DNA of 10,887 bases from JADHUC01 sp964617665 (GTDB lineage: Bacteria; Planctomycetota; Planctomycetia; Pirellulales; Pirellulaceae), in contig CAZUAH010000476.1 in the NCBI GenBank assembly GCA_964617665.1, positions 1 through 10,887 of the forward strand. Direction: 5' to 3'. Positions 1-8,000 of this stretch are shown here, piece by piece. How positions within the stretch are numbered: the first letter of the stretch is position 1; each line of letters opens with the position of its first letter. Under the pieces are notes generated by a model. That model saw only the letters and a list, made by a program, of their open reading frames with translations. It did no database searches and was not told the DNA's origin. The translations under genes were made by a program, and so were the position numbers.

Positions 1-50
1 GGTCATGAGACCGTGACACAGCGCGAACCAGTGGAAACCATAGGTGAGCC
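1..50 (+). other. Left-edge intergenic or 3' end of an upstream gene, with acsV ribosome binding site
   Basis: Only 50 bases precede acsV. Stop codons occur at 6-8 (TGA), 14-16 (TGA) and 45-47 (TGA), so an upstream gene on the same strand could end here, but too little is visible to identify it. AGGTGA at 42-47 is a Shine-Dalgarno match just ahead of the GTG at 51; its TGA is also an in-frame stop for acsV, which makes 51 the earliest possible start. Confidence 0.45.
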
Positions 51-2021
51 GTGGCAAGCTTCCGCATCCGATTCCAACCTGATGATTGCGAGACCGTCGT
101 CGACGAAGGGAAGACGCTGCTGGAAGCTGCGCGCGAAGCGAACGTCTACGTCGGCGCAATCTGTGGCGGCGAGGGCAGTTGTGGCAAATGCCGCGTTATT
201 GTCCAAGAGGGCGAGGTAGAGGGCGAGTCGACCGAGTTCCTCACACGTGACGAGATACGCCGCGGTTATGTATTGGCGTGCCAGGTGCGCCCGGTTAGCG
301 ATTTGGAGGTCGAAGTTCCTCCCGAGTCGCGTCTGGTGGGTTACGAAGGAATCGGCACCGACAGCGAGCGATTCCGCGACTTCACACACCGCGGTGCCGA
401 GCGCCCTGCCACGGACTTGGCCCCGGTAGTCGAAAAGCTACACCTTTCCCTGCCTGAACCGACGTTGGACAACCCGACGGCGGATCAAGAGCGGTTGCTA
501 GAGGCGGTGTCGAAGCAGCGGCCGGGCCCATTGCAGATGGGCCTGAAGATCACTCGCGAGTTGCCCCATCGACTGCGAGACCTCAGACGTAAGAAATCGT
601 CGTGGTATTGGACTTGGAATGGCAGCGCCACGGCCGTCGTGGCTCCCAGAACAGAGATTAACGAGATTCTCGACGTCGAATCCGGCGATACGACAGACCG
701 CAATTTTGGATTGGCGTTGGACATTGGCACGACCACGGTCGTAGCTCATCTGGTCGACCTGAACACGGGAACCACACGCGAGGCAGCGGCCAAATACAAT
801 TCTCAGATTCGCTACGGAGCGGATGTCGTGAGCCGCATCAACTCGGCTCGTCAGAGTGACGGCGAAGGGCTGATGCACCGCGCCATCATCCAGGACGTGG
901 ATACTCTGATCGGCGACTTGGTCCAGCGAGCCCACGTGGGAAGAAAGGACATCTATTGCGTGGTTGCCGCCGGCAACACCACGATGCTGCATTTCCTACT
1001 GGGATTGGAAGCAGACCTGATTCGCCTATCGCCGTTTGTTCCCTCGGCCACCAGTCCACCGCCGGTGCGTGCCGGAGAAGTGAGTATAGGTATTCATCCT
1101 CGGGGCATCCTCTACTCGTTGCCGATGGTGGGCGGTTTCGTCGGCGGCGATATTACGGCAGGAATTCTGTCTTCTGGGATGCATCGCTCTGACGAGATTT
1201 CGCTGCTGCTGGACATCGGCACCAACGGTGAAATCGTGCTGGGTAACAAGGAGTTTCTTGTCTCCTGTTCGGCGTCGGCGGGACCCGCGTTTGAGGGCGG
1301 TTCCGTATCCTGCGGAATGCGAGCTACTTCCGGTGCCATCGACAGCGTACGGATAGACCCAGACGGTCTTTCTGTTTCAGCTACGACAATTGACGGCACC
1401 GCCCCGGTCGGTTTGTGCGGAACGGGACTGCTCGAAGCGCTTTCCGAGATGTTCCTCACGGGCATTCTGGACCGAAGCGGCCGTTTCCAAGTTGACCTCG
1501 CGCCGGAGCGATTTCGTGTCTCGGCCGACGAAGGCCGACCCGAGTTCATTCTGGTGCCAAGTCACGAATCGGGCAATGATCGTGATGTGGCCATCGGCGA
1601 ATCGGACGTGGAAAATCTGATTCGAACCAAGGGCTCCATCTACGCTGCCGTGGATTCGCTGACCAATTCCGTGGGAATCTCGTTTGACGATATCCAGAAG
1701 ATCTACATTGCCGGCGCTTTCGGCAACCGGTTAGACTTGGGAAGTTGCGTCAACATCGGCCTGCTCCCCGATGTTCCGGCCAGCCGAATCGAGTTCATTG
1801 GCAATAGCTCTCTGACGGGCGCAAAACTGATCATGCTCAGCCGTGAAATGCTCGAAGAGGTGCACGCGATACGTGACCAGATCAGCTACCAAGACTTGAT
1901 GGTCGACCCGGCCTACATGGACAAGTTCACATCGGCATGTTTTCTCCCGCACACCGACCTGTCGCGCTTCCCGACCGTTGCCAAGCACCTGGATCGGCGA
2001 AAGGCGGCGGCGGGCAAATGA
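51..2021 (+). CDS. acsV: RACo-type reductive activator of corrinoid/iron-sulfur protein (2Fe-2S ferredoxin + ASKHA ATPase)
   Basis: 656-residue cytoplasmic protein expected to use ATP to drive electron transfer to the inactive Co(II) form of the corrinoid/iron-sulfur protein, returning it to Co(I) for the Wood-Ljungdahl pathway. The N-terminal domain (about 1-90) is a plant-type 2Fe-2S ferredoxin with ligands C38, C44, C47 and C77 (pattern C-x5-C-x2-C then C). A linker/middle region follows (about 100-210). The C-terminal ASKHA/DUF4445 part (about 215-640) shows the phosphate loops LDIGTTT (223-229) and LDIGTNGE (from 387) and the IAGAFGNR motif near 553-560. The start is GTG at 51: an in-frame TGA lies at 45-47 and AGGTGA precedes it. 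Length and domain order fit RACo proteins of acetogens. Related DUF4445 ferredoxins activate other methyltransferase corrinoid proteins (RamA/RamQ-like), but the neighbouring acs genes favour the AcsV role. The cognate large corrinoid subunit (acsC) is not in the window. Confidence 0.9.
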   Translation: MASFRIRFQPDDCETVVDEGKTLLEAAREANVYVGAICGGEGSCGKCRVIVQEGEVEGESTEFLTRDEIRRGYVLACQVRPVSDLEVEVPPESRLVGYEGIGTDSERFRDFTHRGAERPATDLAPVVEKLHLSLPEPTLDNPTADQERLLEAVSKQRPGPLQMGLKITRELPHRLRDLRRKKSSWYWTWNGSATAVVAPRTEINEILDVESGDTTDRNFGLALDIGTTTVVAHLVDLNTGTTREAAAKYNSQIRYGADVVSRINSARQSDGEGLMHRAIIQDVDTLIGDLVQRAHVGRKDIYCVVAAGNTTMLHFLLGLEADLIRLSPFVPSATSPPPVRAGEVSIGIHPRGILYSLPMVGGFVGGDITAGILSSGMHRSDEISLLLDIGTNGEIVLGNKEFLVSCSASAGPAFEGGSVSCGMRATSGAIDSVRIDPDGLSVSATTIDGTAPVGLCGTGLLEALSEMFLTGILDRSGRFQVDLAPERFRVSADEGRPEFILVPSHESGNDRDVAIGESDVENLIRTKGSIYAAVDSLTNSVGISFDDIQKIYIAGAFGNRLDLGSCVNIGLLPDVPASRIEFIGNSSLTGAKLIMLSREMLEEVHAIRDQISYQDLMVDPAYMDKFTSACFLPHTDLSRFPTVAKHLDRRKAAAGK

Positions 2022-2025
2022 CTCA

Positions 2026-2067
2026 TGACGAATGACGAATGACCAAATCCCAATGACCAATGAGAAG
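2026..2067. repeat. Degenerate heptamer array (TGACGAA-like, six units)
   Basis: Six back-to-back 7-base units begin 5 bases after the acsV stop codon: TGACGAA, TGACGAA, TGACCAA, ATCCCAA, TGACCAA, TGAGAAG. The first two are identical and the others differ at one to three positions. Most units contain TGA, so the array carries stop codons on the + strand. Function unknown; it sits directly next to the long hairpin at 2081-2149 and the two may be one dispersed genomic element. Confidence 0.7.
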
Positions 2068-2080
2068 AGTTTCCATCATT

Positions 2081-2149
2081 CGTTTAACGGCAAGCCGAAG
2101 GCGGCTGTGTCCCGGGTGCGCGCAGTCGCCTTCGGCTTGCCGTTAAACG
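2081..2149. repeat. Long inverted repeat / hairpin between acsV and cooC
   Basis: Bases 2081-2103 (starting CGTTTAACGGCAAGCC) are perfectly complementary to 2127-2149 (ending CTTGCCGTTAAACG), giving a 23-bp uninterrupted stem. In RNA the stem can continue inward with G-U pairs to 2110/2120, giving about 30 bp and a 9-base loop (CCCGGGTGC). The 3' side is followed by ATCAACTCTC, not a T-run, so it is not a canonical intrinsic terminator. Possible roles: a dispersed palindromic (REP/MITE-like) element, an mRNA-stabilising or processing hairpin that separates expression of acsV from the genes downstream, or an attenuator. The perfect symmetry suggests recent insertion or active selection. Confidence 0.85.
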
Positions 2150-2197
2150 ATCAACTCTCACCAAAAATCTGAAAAACCAGACCCCGAGGACACTCTC

Positions 2198-2965
2198 TTG
2201 AAACTCTCGATCGCTGTTGCCGGCAAAGGAGGAACAGGAAAGACGACTTTCTGCTCGATGCTAATACGCGCTCTGCGAGAAAAGGGCATTCGCCCCATTT
2301 TGGCAGTGGACGCAGATCCCAACTCGACGCTTGCCGATGCGTTGGGCGTCGAGGAAGGCAGGCCGCTGGCGGAAATCCGCGAACAGGGATCCAGTGACGA
2401 GGGATCGCCGGCCAGCGGCGTGGGCCGCGCGCGGGCCATCGAAGACGAAATCCATCGCGCCATCACGGAGGCCGAAGGATTTGATCTTGTGACCATGGGC
2501 CGCGGCGAGGGGCCGCGCTGTTACTGCTACGTAAACAACCTGCTCCGACTGTCCCTGGACACGTTGGGAAAGAGCTACGACGCGCTGATCCTGGACAACG
2601 AAGCCGGCATGGAGCATCTCTCCCGCCGGACCACCAATGACGTGGACTTCCTCATTGCCGTAGCGAACCCCAGCTTGCCGTCGCTTCGAGCCGTGACGCG
2701 AATTATGCAACTTTCCCGCGAACTGCCAATTAACATCCACCACCGCATGATGCTGGTCAACCGCGTAGCACCAGATAGCCCTCTGGACGTGGTGGAAAAA
2801 GAACTGGGGCCAGTGGAGGCCGAGCGTCTTCCCGATGTTCCGGATGACGAGAACGTCGAGCGGGCCGGAGCCATCGGACAGGACGTCTTCAGCCTGGACG
2901 ATCAGAATCCCGCATTGTTGGCCGTTCGAGCCATTGTCGATAAACTGTGCGTTGAGGAGAGTTGA
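2198..2965 (+). CDS. cooC: CooC/AcsF-type nickel-insertion ATPase for CODH/acetyl-CoA synthase
   Basis: 255-residue cytoplasmic P-loop ATPase of the MinD/SIMIBI class, expected to load or help insert nickel into CODH and/or acetyl-CoA synthase. The deviant Walker A GKGGTGKTT (residues 9-17, signature lysine K10) is at the N-terminus. C108-Y-C110 is the CxC motif that binds metal at the dimer interface in CooC. The DNEAGMEHLSRRT segment (from D133) is the Walker B / switch region typical of the family. The start is TTG at 2198, supported by GAGGA at 2186-2190 seven bases upstream and by the Walker A lying at the expected distance. It lies 176 bp after acsV (with repeats between) and 64 bp before acsD. 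In an acs cluster the name AcsF is also used; sequence alone does not separate CODH-specific CooC from ACS-specific AcsF. Confidence 0.9.
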   Translation: MKLSIAVAGKGGTGKTTFCSMLIRALREKGIRPILAVDADPNSTLADALGVEEGRPLAEIREQGSSDEGSPASGVGRARAIEDEIHRAITEAEGFDLVTMGRGEGPRCYCYVNNLLRLSLDTLGKSYDALILDNEAGMEHLSRRTTNDVDFLIAVANPSLPSLRAVTRIMQLSRELPINIHHRMMLVNRVAPDSPLDVVEKELGPVEAERLPDVPDDENVERAGAIGQDVFSLDDQNPALLAVRAIVDKLCVEES

Positions 2966-3029
2966 CTCTCTTGTTAAGAATCATTAGCTGAACATACCGG
3001 AGACTCAGTCCAACGAGAGGAGATAACAG

Positions 3030-3992
3030 ATGACAGTTCCTGATGCGAAAGAGAAATGGACGGGCAGTATCACGACCGTCACGATCGGAGCGACCGAAGC
3101 GGACGGTGGCACGCGTGGCAGCACCGTGACCGTCGGCGGCCAGGCGGGCATTCCGTTTCTGAGCTTCGATGGCGAAGAGCCTAACGGCACAGCCCTTGCC
3201 CTGGATGTCTTGGACACCGAACCAAGAGACTGGCCCGCGCCGCTGGCCGAGGTGTACGGCGACGTTTGGTCAGACCCGGCGGCTTGGGCCAAGCGAGCGA
3301 AGGAACTCGGCGCCGACATGATCAATTTGCGGCTCATTAGTACGCACCCCGACGAAGGCGACCGTTCGCCGGACGAGGCTGCAGCGACTGTCAAGGCAGT
3401 CCTCGAAGCGTGCGACTTGCCCTTGATCATTTGGGGCTGCGACGTTGCGGACAAGGATCAGAAGGTCATGCCCAAAGTGGCCGAAGCTGCCCAAGGTGAG
3501 AAGTGCCTGTTGGGTTCGGTGACCGAGGACGAATACCGCACGCTGACGGCTGCCGCGCAGGCCTACGGGCACAAACTGATCGCCATGTCGCCGTGCGACA
3601 TCAACAAGGCCAAGCAGATCAACATCCTTGTTACCGACATGGGTTTCCCACTTGAGGACATCGTCATCTATCCCAGCACGGCATCGCTGGGATATGGCAT
3701 GGAATACATTTACTCGATCCTCGAACGTGGCCGTTTGGCCGGTCTCTCGGGCGACAAGCTGATGGGCCAGCCGGTGCTGCTGGACGTTGGCTACGAGGCA
3801 TGGCGAGCGAAGGAAGCTCGTGCAGGCGACGAAATGGCCGAAGTATGGGGTCCGATTGCCGATCGCGGCCCCGCATGGGAAGCCGTGACCGGGGCCGACT
3901 TGCTACAAGGTGGATGCGATCTATTGATCTTGCGTCACCCGAAAGCGATGGAAGCCGTCCGCAATGCATCCAAGCAATTGGTTGGCGGCTAG
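3030..3992 (+). CDS. acsD: Corrinoid/iron-sulfur protein small subunit (CFeSP, AcsD/CdhD)
   Basis: 320-residue TIM-barrel subunit of the heterodimeric corrinoid/iron-sulfur protein, which carries the methyl group from AcsE to acetyl-CoA synthase on a cobamide cofactor. Family segments visible in order: a GIPFLSFDGEEPN entry strand and loop (40-52), GADMINLRLIS (94-104), LPLIIWGCDVADKDQ (130-144), the SPCDINKAKQINIL segment (187-200), YPSTASLGYGMEYIYSILER (214-233) and LLILRHP (298-304). The length matches bacterial AcsD (roughly 310-325). Start ATG at 3030 has AGAGGAG at 3016-3022, seven bases upstream. The partner large subunit AcsC, which carries the 4Fe-4S cluster, is not in the window although the two are obligate partners, so it must be encoded elsewhere, most simply upstream of position 1. 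Confidence 0.93.
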   Translation: MTVPDAKEKWTGSITTVTIGATEADGGTRGSTVTVGGQAGIPFLSFDGEEPNGTALALDVLDTEPRDWPAPLAEVYGDVWSDPAAWAKRAKELGADMINLRLISTHPDEGDRSPDEAAATVKAVLEACDLPLIIWGCDVADKDQKVMPKVAEAAQGEKCLLGSVTEDEYRTLTAAAQAYGHKLIAMSPCDINKAKQINILVTDMGFPLEDIVIYPSTASLGYGMEYIYSILERGRLAGLSGDKLMGQPVLLDVGYEAWRAKEARAGDEMAEVWGPIADRGPAWEAVTGADLLQGGCDLLILRHPKAMEAVRNASKQLVGG

Positions 3993-4078
3993 TTACTGAA
4001 CAGCGGTTGATTCACACCCACCGGGCGGCTGACACGTTCGCCCTCAGCGGGAATTCCTTTTGGGAAGGGAGAGCCTAG

Positions 4079-4891
4079 ATGATTATTTTCAGTGAGCGCG
4101 TCAACGGGATGTACCGGGACGTCCGCAAAGCCATCAACGAAAAGGACAAGACGATTGTCCAGGAGCTAACCAAAGAGCAGGTCGCCGGCGGTGCGGATGT
4201 GATGGACGTCAACCTCGGGCCGACCAAGGGCGACCCGGTCGAAAACTTCGTCTGGCTGGCCCAAGCAGTTGCCGAAGTTACGGACAAACCGATCTCGCTG
4301 GACAGTGCCAAGCCGAAACTGCTGGCCGAAGTGGTGCCCAAGGTGCACTCGGCCCTGCCGAACACCAAGCTGATAATCAACTCCTCGACCGCGGACCCGG
4401 ACTGCATGGGAACGCTGCTTCCGGTAGCGGCGGAGGCCGGCGCAGGTATCATCGGTCTGACCATGGACAAGGAAGGCGTGCCCGGCAACGTCGACAAGCG
4501 AGTTGAGTGCGGGGGCACGTTCCTGGTGATGGCTATGGAAAGCGGTCTTACGCCCGACGACATTTACCTCGACCCCATCATCCTGCCCGTCAACGTGGCG
4601 CAGAAACAGCCCTGGAACGTGATGGAGGCGATTCGGCAACTGTCGGTCTTTAGCGACCCGGCTCCCCATTTCATGCTGGGACTGTCGAACGTGAGCCAGC
4701 AGTGCCTGATGCGGAATCTGCTCAACCGGACGTATCTGGTAATGGCCATTACGGCCGGCCTGGACTCCGCGATCATGGACGCAGCCGACACGGAACTCGT
4801 CGAAGCGGCAATCACAGCCGAGGTCCTCTTGAACAAGAACCTCTACAGCGACGACTACATCAAAGCCTGGAAGATGCAAAAGAGCATCTAA
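4079..4891 (+). CDS. acsE: Methyltetrahydrofolate:corrinoid/iron-sulfur protein methyltransferase (MeTr)
   Basis: 270-residue soluble enzyme with a pterin-binding (DHPS-like) TIM barrel. It transfers the N5-methyl group of methyl-THF to Co(I) of the corrinoid/iron-sulfur protein, linking the methyl and carbonyl branches of the Wood-Ljungdahl pathway. Substrate-binding residues known in the Moorella enzyme can be placed: D75 in SLDSAK, N101 in INSSTAD, D165 in LDPIILPV and N204 in LGLSNVSQ; the last three are each shifted by five relative to Moorella N96, D160 and N199. DVMDVNLG (40-47) is the first barrel pterin loop. The length is normal for AcsE (about 260-270). Start ATG at 4079 is preceded by AAGGGAGAG (4065-4073). 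It lies 86 bp after acsD on the same strand and appears to be the last gene of the operon: a hairpin follows 24 bp after the stop, then a convergent gene. Confidence 0.94.
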   Translation: MIIFSERVNGMYRDVRKAINEKDKTIVQELTKEQVAGGADVMDVNLGPTKGDPVENFVWLAQAVAEVTDKPISLDSAKPKLLAEVVPKVHSALPNTKLIINSSTADPDCMGTLLPVAAEAGAGIIGLTMDKEGVPGNVDKRVECGGTFLVMAMESGLTPDDIYLDPIILPVNVAQKQPWNVMEAIRQLSVFSDPAPHFMLGLSNVSQQCLMRNLLNRTYLVMAITAGLDSAIMDAADTELVEAAITAEVLLNKNLYSDDYIKAWKMQKSI

Positions 4892-4915
4892 CCACGCTTT
4901 GCCTTCGCCCTCATA

Positions 4916-4945
4916 CGGTGGGCCCATCTCTTCAGGGGCCCACCG
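4916..4945. terminator. GC-rich hairpin between the convergent acsE and CHAT genes
   Basis: CGGTGGGCCC (4916-4925) is perfectly complementary to GGGCCCACCG (4936-4945) around a 10-base loop (ATCTCTTCAG). It begins 24 bp after the acsE stop and sits in the 182-bp gap between two convergent genes, the expected place for a bidirectional terminator. Neither side has a U-tract, so termination could be non-canonical or Rho-assisted. The rest of the gap (4946-5073) shows no recognisable gene. Confidence 0.5.
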
Positions 4946-5073
4946 CTCAGTACTCGGAATTCAGATCGCAGTGGGCCGCGTTGGCGGTTGGTCGGCGCAA
5001 GGCTTTCATGGGATGGAAGCGTTTGGCGCCGGGGACGCGGCATCAGGATGCTCCACTCTGCCCGCCCTATGAT

Positions 5074-8000
5074 CTATGTTGACGCGAGGGCTTGAGCGAT
5101 GATGTCGATGAGTTTCTGGGCTCGGGCTTCGTCTGCTGCGGCGCGGCCCTGGTAATGCTGGAAGTCGCGCAACGCGGCCTCGGCGTAGGACTGGGCGCGC
5201 TGCAGGAGGTCTCGCTGTCGAGCCGGGACGGACTTTCCTCCCACGGCCTGAAGATACATGATGGCAATCCCGCCGCGGGCTTGGCCAGCGTTGTAGCGGT
5301 CGCCGGTCTGTTCGAAACACTGCACCGCCAGTTCGAGGTGCTCACGGGCTTGCTCCGTCTCTCCACCTAGCGTATACAGAAGCCCCAGAGCGTCATGTAT
5401 CGGTCCCCGCTCGCCAATAGCAGAAGCGGGGCAGAGGTCTAGCGCCTCGACGTAGTGTTCTTCCGCCACGCGGAAGTGTTGCTCCAAGGAATGTGCCGGA
5501 TCGTGCCTGCTTACGCCCTCCTTCAATCGTTCGTGATAAACCGCGCCGATCTGCTTGATATCCAAGGAACGCGTCAGCGCATCAGCCGGATCATCCAACT
5601 CCAAGCTGCGTCGGAACGCGGCCTCGGCGGCATCGAAATCGCGGATGTCGGGGATTAACAAATAGGCGAGGCCAAGGTTGTAGCATTCCCTCGCTCCTCC
5701 CACGTTGTCATCGATTCGCTCACAGAGCCGGATGGCTTCTTCGTAGTGCTCGACGCAGTCTCCGCAGCCCTGCTCACGACGAATTTCTCCAACTGTTCCC
5801 ACCGAAACCGCCAGTGTGCGGACGTGGTTACGCTGCTTGTCGTCCAGTGAGGCGTTGTCCGTTACGGCCAACGAGTCGGCGGCCCGTTGGCGGTTCCATG
5901 CGACCAATTTCTTTTGCAGTGCTGCGGCCACGACGAAGTCACGTCTCCAGTGGCGTTTGAGTTCGACTCGGTACTCCATGATCAAGTTGAATTTGTCTGT
6001 ACGGCCGAGAATGGGCTCGTCATCCGCAGTGCAGTACTCGGGTACGATGTCTGCGACCAGCCGCGCCCATTCGGCCCAACGCCCATGGTATTGATAGAAC
6101 TCGCGCAGCCCCTGCATGACCAAGACGAGCGGCGACCACCATCCGTGGCAACGGGCCACGCGTCGGGCGTGAAGGAAATTGGACTCCTCCAACTCCAAGA
6201 ACGGGATCATCTCCCGATTGCCTTCGAGAAACGTTTTGACGCAGAGATCGCTCAGCAGGCCAATGGCCACGACCCAGGCATGGACGGTGTTGGAGGCTGT
6301 GGAGCTACCGGCTGGATAGTTTCGAGCGAAGATCTGACGCAGAAACCACGGCAGCGCCGGATGGATCGTGTACCACCTGGAGCCGAGATGCGTGAGCAGA
6401 CCCGTGTCGACGGCCCGGTTCAACAGCCCTATCAGTTCTTCTTCGCTTCTGTCCTTCAATTTGGATGGGTTGACGATTCTCTCGCACTCTTCGTCGCCGT
6501 ACGATACCACGTTTCCCATAATATGTAGCGCTCGTACATCCACCGCACCTTGGAACAAGTGCAGCAGCGCGATGACTGGCAGTTCGTCTTCGTTGAAGGC
6601 GTTCTGGAACCCGTAGTTCAGTGATGCCCCGAGCGACGTGTCACGGCCTTGGGTTTCGTCTTCATCCTGAACGCCCTTCTCCCCGGATCGAATTGCCGCA
6701 ACGAATTCCTCGATCTGATCCGCCGTGCAGCGGTTTTCCTTGATCGCCTGGCTAACGAGCACACGCAGCGTCAGCGGGTTGCCCGCGCAGTAGGCCAATA
6801 GCGGCTGCCAATGAGCGATCTGGCGGCGGTCGAGCTGCCGTTCGGCTCCGATCTCCACCGCCAGGCCGGCAGCGTCGGCAGCGGTCATACGGGGCATCGC
6901 CACCCGGTGAGGGATGCCGCCTAGCCACACCTGTTCGTCGCGGCGACTGGTTAGCAGGATCTTGGCCTTCGTGGCCCGATCAAGTTTGATCTGTTTCAAA
7001 AACGTGGCCAGTTCGGCTTGTTCCTCCGGCGTACACGCCGATTCGGTCCCGGCCGGGAATCCGGCGATCGGTTCGACGTTGTCCCAAATCCACAGCACGG
7101 GAATCTGCCGGAGCAGTTGCAAGATCAGGCTGCGGCGCTCGGCGTTGTCGTTCAACGCATGCCATTCGATGCCATTGGCCTGTAGCAGCGGGGCGAACAA
7201 CTGACCGATCTGGTTCAGCACGTCGGTCAGGTCGGTGTGGCTCTCGAACGAAGTGAACAGGACGACGGGCTGCGGGCCGAGTCCGCCGGTCTGGGCGTAC
7301 CAGCGAGCGAACTCGACGCCCGTGGCCGTCTTGCCCTGTCCGGCATAGGCGTGCAGCAGGACAGCGGCGTGGTCGTCGAAGGCCCGGTCGAGCATCAACA
7401 GCGTTTCGTCCCGCCCGATGAAGCCCGTGTCAGGCACGTAGCGGACCAAGGCCGGGTTGGTCTGGATCGGATCCCGTTCCGCGCGGTCGCCGAGTTCAAG
7501 GCCTTCTCCCTCATCTTTGACCGGCAACAGAGGCAGCGGCATGGCTTCATAGACCACCGGCACGAACCAGTCCTGCAACGGCCGAGGCTGGAGACCGACC
7601 CAGCGGTCTGGGTTGCGAGCCAGATGCTTGCGGCCTTCACTGGCGGCCTCGCCAAACGGGCGGCCTTTGGCCAGGGCAGCGTAGAGTTGCCCGATGTATT
7701 GGGCCGCGGTCACAACGAAAACGCTGTATCGCATGCCTAGCACGGCGGGGATGCCTTGGTCGATAACGGATTGCGCCAGCGAACCGATGGCGCGGACTTC
7801 GTCGTGGACGTCGGCAGCAGCCGTCGGTTTAGTCGGCTCGGCCCCGCCTTCGTGCATGGCGGATTGGCAGGCGTTCAGCACCAGCACGGGCACGCCGGTG
7901 TCGTGCAGCAACTTGCCGAGTTCGTCGCCTGGCACAGGCCGCGTTTTCTCATCGCCGTCCGGGTGTTCGAACATCAGGTAGCCGTGCTTGCCCTTTCGCT

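Noticed and set aside
2026..2149. Heptamers plus palindrome considered as a CRISPR array or att site
   Set aside because: There is no alternation of a 20-40 base repeat with unique spacers, no cas gene, and no integrase or tRNA nearby.
2081..2149. Hairpin considered as a classical intrinsic terminator of acsV
   Set aside because: No T-run follows the 3' arm, the stem is far longer than usual, and the downstream gene belongs to the same pathway; kept as a repeat/structured element instead.
4166..4927. 253-codon open frame on the - strand opposite acsE
   Set aside because: acsE on the + strand has its full set of substrate-binding residues; the antisense frame is His/Arg/Gly-rich, typical of a shadow.
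5040..5051. GCATC-AG-GATGC palindrome after the CHAT stop
   Set aside because: A two-base spacer cannot form a stable RNA hairpin loop and short palindromes of this size occur by chance.
5887..6528. 213-codon open frame on the + strand inside the CHAT-STAND gene
   Set aside because: Shadow of the NTPase/TPR coding region with no domain, no ribosome site and no homology-like features.
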